Assembly: GCA_013399115.1 (NCBI GenBank)
Contig: VXAA01007176.1
Location: forward strand, 62,001-126,000
DNA from: Anseranas semipalmata
Lineage: Eukaryota > Chordata > Aves > Anseriformes > Anseranatidae
DNA: 64,000 bases
Reading direction: 5' to 3'
Positions 37,437 through 49,660 of the stretch are shown here, one piece after another (positions within the stretch are counted from its first letter, which is position 1; each line of letters begins with the position of its first letter). The position numbers and the translations under genes were made by a program. The notes below the pieces were generated by a model. It was not told the origin of the DNA and ran no database searches. It was given only the letters and a program-made list of their open reading frames with translations.

Positions 37437-40391
37437 AATTGATAATCAGGAAATAACCCTGGAAATATAACCTGCAGTAGAAGCTGCTCAGAGGTGCCTG
37501 GGTGTCCTCTCTGCTGAAAGAACTTGCTGCTGGCATGGAAGAGTGCTGGGTGACAGCTGGGAAGCTGGAGCCCGCTCTGCACACCCCAGGAGGATGTCAC
37601 CCTGTCCACGGCAAGGCGTGCTGGCTACACTGCCCACCCCCCCCATCCCCACCCGGGTGCTCTGGGCCCAAGCGTTTGTCCCTCTTCTGGGCAGAGGGCC
37701 GGGCAAGGACTTGGCCCATTCCATCCTCTGTGCCTTTTTCTCTTTCTCATGGTGCTGATCTTGAAGTGAGTAGGGCAAAGTAGCATTTGAGGCTGAGAAA
37801 CGAGGACCCTGTAACCCAGAATGCTTCCTACACCCACAAAAACCCTTCACTTTTTATTGCCCCAAATTCATAAAGACTGCTTTTCAAAGGGAGGTAGTAA
37901 AAGTACCACGCTTCAGCAGGTTCCAATTACAGATGGCCTAATCCAAAGCGCATTGAAGTCAGTAAGAGACTTTTTGTCTCCTTGCTTTTGGGGTCTGGAT
38001 CCGACATCCGTGTCAGAAATGGCATCTGCAGCATGTGCAGGCATTTTAATGTAGTCACTGCTGCAGAAGTGCCAGGAGCCCTCCCGCGCCATCAGCTCTT
38101 CAGTAACTGCTCCGCTCCGCCGATCATTCTGCCCTCCCCGACAGCTTCAAGGGGAAATTACCAATTCATCTGTCTCACAACTAAAATGCCGGGTTCAGAA
38201 GTGAATTCTGCTAAAACACATACTTATTTTTTTAATCTGGAAAGACGTTTTGAAAGATTGTTTCCATTTCCAACAACTGTTCCTCTTTTTCAGGAAAGAT
38301 ACTGTATTCAGGCCAATAACAAAGCCAAATCACTGGGTTTATTTTTAGGTCTATTTATCAGGTGATAGAAAGACACCTTGAAAGTCAAAATTCTTTTAAT
38401 TTAGTGAAATCTGGACACCCATTGTAAATTTAGAAAAAAATATCATTGTAAATACACAAAGCATTTAGGAACTGCCTTTTCAGCTCTACTTCTGCTGGGC
38501 CTTGAGATTAGGCTAGGGTTATTGAGAATATAGAAGCTTATAAATAGATTAGCTCTCAGAGCTTATTTTTATTTCCAGTAAGAAACAAAATTGGCAGCAT
38601 AACCATATTTAGAATCAGATCAGCGTGCCTTTTATATTCTTTGAATATAATATGACTTTGTTTATTTTTCCAGCCTTTAGCAACATGTTTTATTCCACAG
38701 ATCAATGGCTAATGCAACTACGACTCTAGATGGAAATTTCCCCCACATCATCCGGCAGAAGCAGCTCGAAGATGACTGCATTTTAGTTTTCCTCTACACT
38801 CCAGACACTGTTCGGAGCAGCATGAAGCCTCATTGACCCGGCTGTGCCCCGAGGAGGTCCCTCCTTTGTGATAATCCATGTTGCTCGGTGCAGGTGGGAA
38901 GCAGTGCTCTTAGTCCTTTCCTATTGCTATGCTAAGAGTCCACCTGTACTCGCAGAGTACAAAACAGCTTTTATAAAGCCTACTTACCACTTAAGAGAAT
39001 TTAAATGGGATCTCAACGTCTCCCTTATAGAGCAAGGAAGAAAACCAATGGCTGCTTTTTCCAAGGCCTAGAGGTCAAGCCATCCATTTCTGCAGAGGGT
39101 CCAGCAGGGGCCACCTTTTCTTTCCTCCCTCAGGCCACCTAAATGCTGCTGCATAGCAGTTGCACAATTTTCACTCAATAGGAGTTTTCAGCTTCAGCTA
39201 AGAAATGCAAACGCATCAGAAAACACTTGTTGCTGGCTGTACCTTGCCCCTGCGCCCCTGTCCCAGCCTTCAGCCGAGGCAGACACAGGCCTCGCCGCCC
39301 TCAGGCCTCGCTGCCCGCAGCTGCCATCAGGCGAGGTGACCGCTGCCGGGGGCTGCCCCCAGGCTCTGGGCCTGGCAGAGCCCCCGCGCCAGCCCCAACA
39401 CTTCACCCACGCTGCTGGCACGAGGCTGCGTGGAGAGGGGAGGACACGGGATGGGCACTTGCTCACGGGGCTGCCTCCCTCCTGAACAATGAGTGCTCGA
39501 GTCGCAGGCTTGCCTGTGAGTGACATTTAAACAAATAACATTTGCTCCCAAATTAGCCAGAGAAGAATAAGCATTTTAAGATCTTTTGGCTGTCCTAAGA
39601 GAGAATGAGAGGCGTTGCTATACATCTGAAGAATTAAATTGTCTTAATTACATCCTTGTGTAAAATAAAGCATTACATACAGAAGAAAAACATTTTTAAA
39701 TGGATGGAAAAAATCCACTGGGTTAAAGGAATACTAGTGTCAAGTTAAATGTGTCCCTGTATTTGTGTGGTGCAAAAACAAGCTTTAATAAAACTGAAGA
39801 GTCTAATAGGAACATGTCCATGAATTTAAAAATAACAGCAATGGAAACAGTCTCATAAAATAAGTAAACCTCTCCCTTTAATATTTGCAGCTCGAGTATT
39901 GTGGCATTAATTTAGGGCCTGGGAATGTGAAAGTAACTATAAATTATGAATTAAGTGCTTTGTTCTACAATACAAGAGACCAGGTTTTAAATTCCTTGTC
40001 TAGCCCCTGCTCTTGTCATTTCAGTACCACCACCAGGATTCAGAATTTAGCCCATTTAAAGTCTATGGAGAAATTACCTGTTATGGTAGTGACCCATCAA
40101 GTTTCCACTTATCCATACAAGATACCTAGAAGGATACCTGACTTGTTAGGAAGGCTTCCTTGGCATAAGACTTCATACCTACTCCAAGCTGTTTTCTTAA
40201 AAATGCTCTAAATAGACTAGTTATGGGTAATCTGACATTGGTCTTACAAATGAAGAAAGTAAAATCAAAAGTTCATCCAAAGAAGAAAGTACCAGGGCCC
40301 TGTGAGCGCACCCATTACACTGCTTTACTGCCGGTACTGGTTGTACTCCCGAGCACTGCGTTCAGGATGGTTTAACTGGGGACGGCTCCCG

Positions 40392-40445
40392 TGGCCACCT
40401 GTCTGTGTTCAGACCTCCCTTGGCCACCTGTCTGTGTTCAGACCT
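40392..40445. repeat. Two-copy tandem repeat, 29-bp period
   Basis: An identical 25-bp unit (TGGCCACCTGTCTGTG and on) at 40392-40416 and 40421-40445. The perfect identity implies a recent duplication or an assembly error. Confidence 0.95.
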
Positions 40446-41431
40446 TGTCCATGCTGGCTTAGAACAAGATAAGGTACTTGCATTTATGTGACAGGGAGAT
40501 GGCTTCCCCCTGTAAGTCATGTTTTTAGTAGTTTCTCCTGCTCCCCATTTCCAACTTTTGTTCCTCCAAGCTGCTGCCAGGGACACCGCTTTGCCCCTCT
40601 TCCCTAACATGCAAGTCGCACCACTGCTTATGTCCCAGCAGAACAGGTTCAGTGTTCCCACACCCCCTGCTCTGGGCCTTGTCTATCTGCATTTGCCAGA
40701 TGTCTCTGTACACCTGCTCTAGGATGGTTTTCAACAAAAAGTATGTGCTGGCATTAAAGCATCATGAAATAGTAAAAAAATAAATAACAAGGCCTAAATT
40801 GATTTACATTGTTTATTTTGGCCATGTTGATTTACTTAAACTCTGTAAGTAGCTGTAATAGGATATGATTAATTAAGATCTGAGTGAGGTATAACAGGAT
40901 CATGATTTACTGAAGGTCAGAACTGTATACAGGAGACTAAAATACCACCTGTAGGAATTGATCCTGCCAGGATATGTTCTCTGTTTCCATGCTTCTGAAA
41001 TACAAGGCAGGCAGGGTGTCATTAAAATTTCTTTCTCTTTCCTAATTTCCCATCTTCAGGAAATGTCTTCAAAAATCTGGGTAGAGGAAGAATTAAAAAA
41101 AAAAAAGGCAATAAGTCTCATTCTTTCCCTAGTAAAGAATTCTGACAAGGCTGTTAAGCTGTTAAATTATATGTGGCAGATCCTATAAGATGGGAAGTTA
41201 TTTGGCAATGACTGTACAGATTAAACGGTCTACCAGAACTTGCTCATAAATAGACCTGGAAACCCTGCATCCAAACTTTGTTCCTAATTTAAGGTACAGT
41301 AGAGCGTCCAGAAAGAATTAAAATGTATTCAGCCTCTTATCATCAGGTCTCAGAGGGCAGCTGGCCACTCCTATTGCCTCTGGATACATACCATAGTACA
41401 AAGACTCAGCCGACACCAGTTTATCTTCCAG

Positions 41432-42247
41432 TTTATTAGCTGAGGCAAACATGGACAACTTTGAAGTTGTCTCATTTCTTAGGCACCTTCTTGCCCTGTT
41501 TACTAGCCCCTGCCTATCCTGTGGTCACTTTTCTGCTGCATATCTTTCCAGAGAATTCCCCCACCCATGATATGCTTAGAGACAGCATACACACACAAGT
41601 GCCTGTCTCCTTGGAGAAACTTACACCCCTTAAATAATAATGGGAAAAAAACTCACAGGCATGCCGGGTTCCTGTTCCACTTGGGGCCAGTTTCAAAGGT
41701 AGACTAAGGTGGCAGCCATCTACCCTAGCAAGAAACTGTATGTACTAAAACTTCTACAAATGTGAAATGGGCCACCTGCAATAACTGTTGTAAAATTGTT
41801 AAATTAGTAACAGTGATTATTCTCATTTCTTACTGGGATATCAGGGAACTAGCACGGAACAGCAGTAAAAAAGGCTCCTACACAGTCCAGAAAATAGGTT
41901 AAACCAAGTGTTGCTCCCGCAATGAAACCAGAAACCTTGCTGAACTCACTGCAGGGCCTCCTGCTTTCAAGGACTTTAAGTGTCACCCTATATCCCCATT
42001 GGAATAATACAAAAGTGAACAGGAAAGAGTGATCCATTTTTTTAATGCCTGCTAAAAATTAATCTGGCATGAAAGGAATTATAAATCACAAGATGCCACA
42101 GAAAACTGGAATGTATAAGCTTAATAAAATCACAGTTCTCAACACCAATTATTCCAGTTTGATGCACCAGATCGTCAGTACATCTCAGTGAATCCTCTTT
42201 ATTTAATTTAGCAAAGTACTTGAAAACTCCCGCCCAATAGCAAGGCT
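41432..42247 (-). other. CRADD: Candidate CRADD 3' UTR with two possible poly(A) signals
   Basis: Downstream of the CRADD stop, the minus strand carries AATAAA at the complement of 42198-42203, only about 45 nt after the stop, and again at the complement of 41432-41437, about 810 nt after it. Either could end the transcript. The nearer one would give an unusually short 3' UTR, so the farther one or a still later site may also be used. The UTR extent is inferred; no transcript evidence is available here. Confidence 0.4.
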
Positions 42248-42543
42248 TCACTCAAGCATGTATTGTATCACAGAAGGATCCACTTCTTCTGCCACCAGAC
42301 TGGCTTGCAGACTCTGGATTGTTGCTTTTTTCCCAAAACGCTGTCTCCACAGGACAAATGCAGCTACAATTTGTGACTGCACATTGTGAGGGTGATTGAC
42401 TTTACATCGATAGATGTCAGTATGGGACAAACCCAAGCACAGAACAATATGCTCCCATTCAGGTCCCAGTCTCTTTGCAAGCTTGTTCATCTGCTGATCT
42501 GTTGGTGAACTCTTCAAAATACATGGTGCAATTTCAGTTACGT
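42248..42543 (-). CDS. CRADD: CRADD (RAIDD) last coding exon, death domain
   Basis: Seen: on the minus strand a 296-nt exon gives 97 residues and a TGA stop (complement of 42248-42250). Its first two bases complete a split codon, so the intron is phase 1. The acceptor is a T-rich tract ending in ACAG (complement of 42544-42547). The peptide runs from [16 protein letters not shown] to VIQYMLE and contains [27 protein letters not shown] and [11 protein letters not shown]. These line up without gaps with the human CRADD C-terminus as I remember it. Known: CRADD is a 199-residue cytosolic adaptor; its N-terminal CARD binds caspase-2 and its C-terminal death domain binds PIDD1 in the PIDDosome, which is needed for normal cortical development. 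Residues equivalent to human G128, F164 and R170, sites of disease variants, are all conserved. The CARD half is encoded upstream and lies outside the window. The frame is intact, so the gene is probably functional. Confidence 0.95.
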
Positions 42544-43369
42544 CTGTAAAAAAAAAATAAAAAAAGAATATGCATACACATGTCTCTAGGCAATGATGCA
42601 AATATTAATGTAAAACCTCGACAAAGGAGAGAATAAGCAAAACTGAGGTGAAAGAATTAATTAATTAGAGAAATAGAATGCGCACTCAACCAGAAAAATG
42701 AATTACATAATCAACCAGAAGATTAATTAGAGGAAAACTAATACTCAATGGGCCTTATCAGAGAGCCTGGAGCTTCTGAATGTCAATAATCCAGATATCA
42801 GAATTCTACTCTGAAGCCAAGACTTTCAAAAGTAATTATAGATTTTAGGGTAGTGAACAAGAAAGGTTTTAAAGGAACATGCTTCCAGCAGTCAGCACCT
42901 TCTGAAAATCGGTCTGGTTGTACAAGTATAAAATAGTGACAAATGATGAATACAGGACCAATAATACCCTATTACTCCTGTCCTGTGACTCTCTGTTTAT
43001 ACACTTCAGAACTAATTGATTCCTTAGTTACCAGGTATTACCCCTTTTTTTGTGGATGGCTGTTCACAAGAAAGTTTTCTGTCTCCTAAGATACTACTGA
43101 CCAGAATATATTCCCCTTTATGCACTCACATCTATAGCAAATCCATCTCTGGGGCGCCAGCTTTGGGGCTTTTCTTTCATTTGAATAAACCAATAAACAT
43201 GGTTCCAGTGAACCCACAGGAACAAGCCATCAACGTTGTTTCCCAAAATAAAGCATAAATGTAGCTGTAATTATTATCGGTAAAAAAATCTCTTAGGCAC
43301 TGAACCAAGTATTTCTTAAAAATACAAGTGATCTCTTTGCTTATCCCCTATGGCAATCTGGCCATTTCA

Positions 43370-43430
43370 AAAAAAAAAAAAAAAAAAAACAAAAAAACCC
43401 ACCAAAAACAAAACAAAAACATTAATACAA
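43370..43430. repeat. Poly-A followed by A/C-rich low-complexity DNA
   Basis: About 20 A, then AAAC-type units. No retroposed gene is recognisable upstream of it on the plus strand. Confidence 0.9.
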
Positions 43431-44215
43431 AAAATGTTAATAGCAGAGTGAGACTACAGTGCTATTCAGAAACATGCTGCGTGGGTTCCATCTCACCAAA
43501 CTATAGATAGCCCCTCCTGAACTAATTATGCTAGGATTAATTATCGTTAAGGCGAGAAATAGGCTCTTCTAGAATACAATCCATTTCATTGGAAAGAAGA
43601 TGTCTAAAATAGACCAGATGAATTACTCCTCTAAAAATGCACATTTCTCTCCGTTGACTATAAAAGGATCGCTGGGTATAAGCTCAGATGTTGACGTCGA
43701 TGCTGTAAACGCCCAGCGCTGGTGAAACGGTTCTCTGCCTGCAAATTCAAACCACAGACCAGTTGCTTTAAAAAGGTGCATTTAGAAAAGCAGCGTATCT
43801 GTAAAACATATTCACTCTCTGATACCTTTTGAGATCACAAGCTGAAATGAAGGGTCAATGCTGGCTGCAATTGCTACTCTACTTTTGTCGCTGAAGATAC
43901 TGCGTCAAAACAGAGCAAAAATATCCTCAGGAAAATGCTAATTATAGCCTGCCAATCTGAAGTAGCAGCCTCCCTCCAGAAGAGCTGCTTTGCAAATTCT
44001 AATTTATAGCTCCCATACCATGCTCACAGTCTCTGTCATAGCAGAGCAGCAACATTAGAAAGCACCACTACTTCATTTCCTCACAAAAATAAAGAAGTTT
44101 TTGCATGGAATTCCCAGAGCCTGCAAACATTTGTACTGTTTGAGCCCAATCATACATGAGTACTGCACAGAGCTGTTTTGAGTAAAGGCAATATTGCTTT
44201 CTGAAGAGTATCTAG

Positions 44216-44602
44216 GTTCACGGTTTTGGCTGGGAAAGAGTTAATTTTCTTTGTAGAGGCTCACACGATGCTGTGTTTTGGATTTTNAGCTGGGGGAAAG
44301 AAGGAAGAAGGGGGGGACGCTCGGAGTGAAAGCATTTGTCTTCCCCAGAAACCGTTCCACGTGAGGAGCCCTGCTCTCCTGGGAGTGGCTGAACACCTGC
44401 CTGCGATGGGAAGTAGCGAGTGGATTCCTTGTTTGGCTTTGCTTGCACGTGTGGCTTTGCTTTACCTAGTAACCTCTCCTTATCTCAGCTCTTGAGTTCT
44501 CGCACTTTTATCTTTCCCATTCTCTCCCCCACCCCACCGGGGCAGAGCGAGCGAGCGAGCGGCTGGGTGGTGCTGAGCTGCCTGCCGGGGCTCAACACCA
44601 CA
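44216..44602 (+). mobile_element. LTR of the same family as the 18-kb copy, plus strand, middle missing
   Basis: The first 70 bp (GGTTTTGGCTGGGAAAGAG and on) match the start of the family. After the single N at 44287 the sequence resumes near the end of U3 (AGCTGGGGGAAAGAAGG) and runs through R/U5-like DNA to CAACACCACA. The part expected between them, including the promoter region, is absent. The end carries a GAGCGAGCGAGCGAGC run typical of the family. It lies in the CRADD intron, antisense to the gene. No convincing target duplication was found. Confidence 0.85.
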
Positions 44603-47600
44603 CTCAGCCGCTTTGGTCTTTGCCTCCCAGTCGCCAAAGGAACTGGGGCAGCGGCTGGCTTGGGGGTAGGGCACAGCACGCACAGCTTTCCTCCGCAGCT
44701 CACCGAGACAGCCCAAGCTGTGCCAGCTATGACAGCAAAGGCCGAGTGTCGAGACCACCCTTTGGCCTCCGTGGGTCCTGAGACATGAGGGAGCGCGCTG
44801 GGATGGCGGCCCCAGGCCACGTCACAGAGCTCAAGAACGCCTGATCTCCTCAAGCCTCATCCAAAGGCACTGAAACAAATATGTCTGCCAAGACAAGGGC
44901 TCCGTGGCCTGCAGGCTGTGTGTGTTGGTGGTGGTGCCAGCAGTGGCAAAAGAGGCAGGACCTAAGTGACCCTGTCACCCCTAACACACCTCTCTCCTGG
45001 AGAAGGCTGAGCAGTACTGGTGGGGCTGCCCCACATTACATGTGATATCAGTTCCACGGGCACGTCAGGACAACCGAGTGCCTTTCATGAATGCAAATAT
45101 GAATGCAAGTATTTGTTCATAAGTAAAATTTATAGTAAATATAGCTATGCTGTGCCGTAGCCAACAATACTTTTTGATATTAAACCCCTGTATTGTTTCA
45201 TGGTCAGCTACTAAGCAGAAGCACTGTGCCCAAAGGTGACCTGCTAGCCCAAGCTTTTTGCTTGCACACTGGAGATTTACATCTCACGTTCACCAGCAGA
45301 ATTACTTTACGGTACTGAAATATGATCAAGAGGGGAGGCCTAACAACAATACATGTCAGCTTGTCCATCCAGCCTTTGATATCAGGCAGATTTTACTACA
45401 ACAAGTATCTTGCCTTCAGCCTGTTATCAGCCCTTTAATAAGAATAAGAATAAAACCCATTCAGGAAATCTTTTCATCTTGAGCTAGCATCTGATTATAA
45501 TATGGATGCAGCAAATTCTGGGACAGAAGCCAAATGTTAAATTTAATACAAAGGCATGTTATTTTAGACCCATTTTATTTTCTGTGATAGCTCTTTTCCA
45601 GCTCTCATACAAAGTCACTGAAAAAAAAAACCAGACAAGTATTACATGACAGGCAACATTATTTAGGGGTATACAGAAATATTTAGTGAGATCATTTAGT
45701 TATGACAAATGTAAAATCATATAAAGGTTTGGATATGATCTAGGATTAATAATACTCTTAATTTAATAAACACAAGGGCATTTCAGGTAAAAGGGAAATT
45801 CGTTTTCTGTCCTCAGCAAGCAAGCTGCTTTGAACACATTGCAAAAACATTAAAGACAGCTTTTTAAAGTTATTTTTACTACAGACCCTCACTTATAATC
45901 TGCATTGGGCAGGAACAGGTTGACGGAGGCAGTGAGATTACAGCAAAAGCTTCACTTATGCAGACCCTCTGACTACATTTAAAAGACTTTTAGGAAACTG
46001 AGACCTTGATTTTGCAAAAATTCAAAGCTCTTCTAGCTTTAGGTGGATCCTCTGTGAAGATGTACATGACTAAGATAGATATAGGTTTAGGCTCAGCAAA
46101 ATTTGTACCGCACTGTTGGAAATGGGAAGAAGTGGGGCTTGGGGAGGAGTGAACTAACTTGCATCCAAGGTGTCACTGGGCTGCCCGTTCATTATCAAGC
46201 TTGCTGCAGTGGTGTGAAGTGTATTTTACGAAGAGACCTGGAAGGTGATGAGGGGTTTCCCTGAGAAGATGGTTTGCAGTGTTTCTACCTCCAGTGAGCA
46301 CACGAAGTGAAAGACCACAACATCTGTGGACATGCTCTATGCTGTGATGTGCCATGGCCTCATGCTGTGGAGATTGAGAGTCTAACCTCTCGCTGCTCAT
46401 ACCGAAACCACCAAGCCCCCGAGAAATGGTGAGCTGACAGCTCTTTGCTGGGGAGTGAGCTGGCCTAGGGCAGGGCTGCCTTACTGAGCCTGCCTGCCAG
46501 ATTGCTGGAGCAGCACTAGAACCACAAAAATCACCTTTCTAAGGGCTGTAAGTGGGGAAGATGCTCTCCACCCTGGTTTTGGAATTGGAACAGAACCAGT
46601 GAAGGAACCGCGGCTCTTTCTCTTCAAAGTTGCAGCACGAAGGAACAGGCTTTTCCACTTCTCCACCTGCTCCTAGCTGGTCAAGGAAGCTCATCCAGCC
46701 TACACCTTTGTGCTAGCTGTCCCAGTTGAAAAAACAAAAAGGAGATGTTGACAACTTCTGGCCTGTGTGTACATGTGTGCTTCCAGACCACTGCACAGAC
46801 CGGGAGATATGGCCATGCTGGTGAGTGTGGACAGGAAACAGACCTGGATATAAATAGAAATTAGCACAGATATGGACCAGACAAAACAGAGTAACCCAGA
46901 TACCAAAGATATGTCTGGGGCAAAGGCATCTGGTTGCCACTTTTGCATTTCTTTTTCTTCAGGACATTTCCAGTTTCAAGCACAAGACTCCAAGATGTTG
47001 TAACAATCAGGGGGATGGAAAAGAAACTCACCCCAGCTTGGCCCCCCCTTGGCAGAAGTGAGAAGATGTAACATAAAGTCCAGTGAAAATGGGCTTTGAA
47101 TCACTTAAAAACTTTTTTTGCCTTTTTTTGCTTTTCTCATCACCATCTCTAGGGGATGAGAAAAGCTGAGACCATCTCTTAGGCTGTCTTGTGCCATTGG
47201 AAAATCTTTATCAGCATCAAGGAACAGACCTGCTCTCAATATTGATGGAACTCAGTGGGGAGCAAATGAGCTTGGTTCCAGCACAGGACACAGCAGCAAA
47301 AAGTGTTGAGGCATTTTTGGGTGATCTGCAAAGTACCCAACTGATTCCTCAGAACTGCCAGCAGCCCAAAATGCTTTACGGTTTTGTCTAAATGACTCTC
47401 CTCTGTGGAAATGTGACTTCTCTGTGCGTGACAAAAAACATCTGTTAGAGTTTCAGAGAACCTTCTCCCTTATGCAGTCAATTCATTTTTACATGACGTA
47501 ATGCAAAAAAAGACCTTCTGGCTTTTGCTGTCTGCTGCGTAAAAGGTACTTTGATGGAAAGGATGTACCTGAATCCAAAGTGCTGAAAAAGTCCCAATCA

Positions 47601-48354
47601 GCTGCCACTTAATCCTCTGAGGACAACTCCACAGGCAGTTCAAGAGACAGTTAGGGAGCCAGGATAACATGGCCCACCTGTTATCTAGTAGCTGCTGGTT
47701 AAATCTGCCCCTTTGGAAAGGATGTTCTCTGGTCTGGTCTCTGCTTCCAGCACTGCCTCTGTATTTTATCTATTAAAATGACCACGCACACACTCACTGG
47801 ATAAGAAGGCAGAAGCAGACCTGGAAGAGATCAGAATACAGGTCTCTCTGAGCTGCACATCCTAATGCCGAGATGCATGGTCATGCTCCACTTCATTCTC
47901 TTTTTCCAGATAAATCATTCCAGCAAAAAATAAATTTCCCTGGGAAGGGTCAAGAACTCTTCCTATCCTCCAGAATGAAGCCTGGTGGAGAGAGAGAAAA
48001 CTCGCCTGAGAAGAAAGGGGTATGCTGGGACAGAGCAAAACTGAATGCAATTGTCCTTGGCTGAAACAGTGCTAGGCAAACACTCTAATTTTTGTATTAT
48101 CACGTCACAAACAGGCAGGTGATCCTGGGCTTCAAACCTTGCACAGCTAGGAATGAGACTGCAGAAAGGAGTAATTTCTTAGGCATGCATCTGGCCTCAG
48201 CATCTCCTGTTGGTAGGGGTACAGAGTCCTTCAGTTATCTGGACTTAAGTCCCTAACTTTTTTCAGTTGACCTCCTAACCAGATCCTGCTCATAATATCT
48301 AAAGAGTTCAAAGCAAGCATTTCAGAGTCCTCTTTAGTCATCTTTCCTGTGAAA

Positions 48355-48440
48355 GGAAAGTGCCCCTGACCATGGCGGGGGGGGTGGAATCAGATGATCT
48401 TTAAGGTCCCTTCCAATCCAAATCATTCTATGATTCTATA
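48355..48440 (+). mobile_element. CR1 3'-end fragment
   Basis: A short piece matching the extreme 3' end of CR1: a G-run then TGGAAT, GATCTTTAAGGTCCCTTCC and the terminal ATTCTATGATTCTAT tail. It ends only about 130 bp before the start of a larger CR1 copy in the same orientation. The G-run and final bases closely match the end of that larger copy near 49600-49660, so both belong to closely related subfamilies. Confidence 0.85.
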
Positions 48441-48569
48441 TGATCTGGAGTACACTTCTTCCCTGAGAAGTGCTAAAGTTAGAGCAAGCAGTCCCACAAG
48501 CAACAAACCAAAGAAGCCTTGTTTACCCCAGGTGTGAGTCCTACAGCTGACTGACTCACATGATATCCT
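48441..48569. other. Spacer between two CR1 pieces
   Basis: About 130 bp of non-repeat-looking DNA separating the CR1 tail at 48440 from the truncated start of the next CR1 copy near 48570. I see no gene or motif in it. Confidence 0.5.
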
Positions 48570-49660
48570 TGTCTCTAAATTGGAGAGACATGGGGTTGAC
48601 AGATGGACCACTTGGTGGGTAAGGAATTGGCTGGATGGTCGCACTCAAAGAGTTGTGGTCAATGGCTAAACATCCAAGTGGAGATCAGTAACAAGTGGTG
48701 TTCCTCAGGGGTCAGTACTGGGACCAGTGCTGTTTAACATCTTTGTCAGTGACATGGACAGTGGGATCAGGTGCACCCTCAGCAAGTTTGTTGATGACAC
48801 CAAGCTGTGTGCAGTCGACATGCTGGAGGGAAGGGATGCCATCCAGAGGGACCTGGACAGTGCTGAGAGGTGGGCCTGTGTGAACTTCAGGAAGTTCAAC
48901 AAGGCCAAGGGCAAGGTCCTGCACCTGGGTCAGGGCAATCCCAAGCACAAATACAGGCTGGGTGCAGAATGGATTGAGAGCAGCCCTGAGGAGAAGGACC
49001 TGGACGGTTGCTTGATGAGAAGCTCAACATGAGCCGGCAATGTGCGCTTGCGGCCCAGAAAGACAACTGTGTCCTGGGCTGCATCAAAAGAAGCGTGGCC
49101 AGCCGGTTGACGGAGGTGGTTCTCCCTCTCTGCTCTCGTGAGACCCCACCTGGAGCACTGCATTCAGCTCTGGGGCCCCAAGCACAAGAAGGACATGGAC
49201 CTATTAGAACAAGTCCAGAGGAGGGCCACAAGCATGATCAGAGGGCTGGAGCACCTCTCCTGTGAAGACAGGCTGAGGGAGTTGGGGTTGTTCAGCCTGG
49301 AAAAGAGAGGTCCCGGGAGACCTCATTGTGGCCTTCCAGTACCTAAAGGGGGCCTACAGGAAAGCTGGGGAGGGGCTCTTTGTCAGGGAGTGTAGTGATA
49401 GGACAAGGGGTAATGGTTTTAAACTAAAAGAGGGTAGGTTTAGATTAGATCTTAGGAAGCAATTCTTTACTCAGAGGATGGTGAGGCACTGGCACAGGTT
49501 GCCCAGAGAAGCTGTGGATGCCCCATCCCTGGAAGTGTTTAAGGCCAGGTTGGATGGGGCTTTGAGCAACCTGGTCTGGTGGAAGGTGTCCCTGCCCATG
49601 GCACGGGGGGTGGAATTAGATGATCTTTAAGGTCCCTTCCAATCCAAACCATTCTCCCAG
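48570..49660 (+). mobile_element. CR1 LINE, 3' third, plus strand
   Basis: A 5'-truncated CR1 copy of about 1.1 kb. The frame starting at 48727 covers the reverse transcriptase catalytic region: [11 protein letters not shown], then FVDD at 48787-48798, the equivalent of the YXDD active-site box, then [10 protein letters not shown]. The C-terminal ORF2 region follows in another frame at 49138-49395, with [16 protein letters not shown] and [14 protein letters not shown]. The 3' untranslated part ends at 49660 with GATCTTTAAGGTCCCTTCC, without the usual tail of ATTCTATG repeats. Frameshifts make it non-coding. Its 3' end type differs from that of the 4714-7995 copy, so two CR1 subfamilies are present. 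Confidence 0.93.

Larger units (their letters stand above)
34182..41431. other. No gene recognised
   Basis: Unique DNA between the LTR and the candidate end of CRADD. It holds overlapping antisense frames at 34.9-35.5 kb, a short frame at 38.7 kb and a GC-rich patch at 39.24-39.45 kb; none can be assigned a function. Confidence 0.5.
42544..48349 (-). other. CRADD: CRADD intron, part next to the last exon
   Basis: This follows the splice acceptor at the complement of 42544-42547 and belongs to the CRADD intron on the minus strand. It contains a poly-A tract followed by an A/C-rich stretch (43370-43430), an LTR (44216-44602, listed separately) and otherwise unique AT-rich DNA. No reading frame here resembles the CARD half of CRADD. 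No other gene was recognised. Confidence 0.7.
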
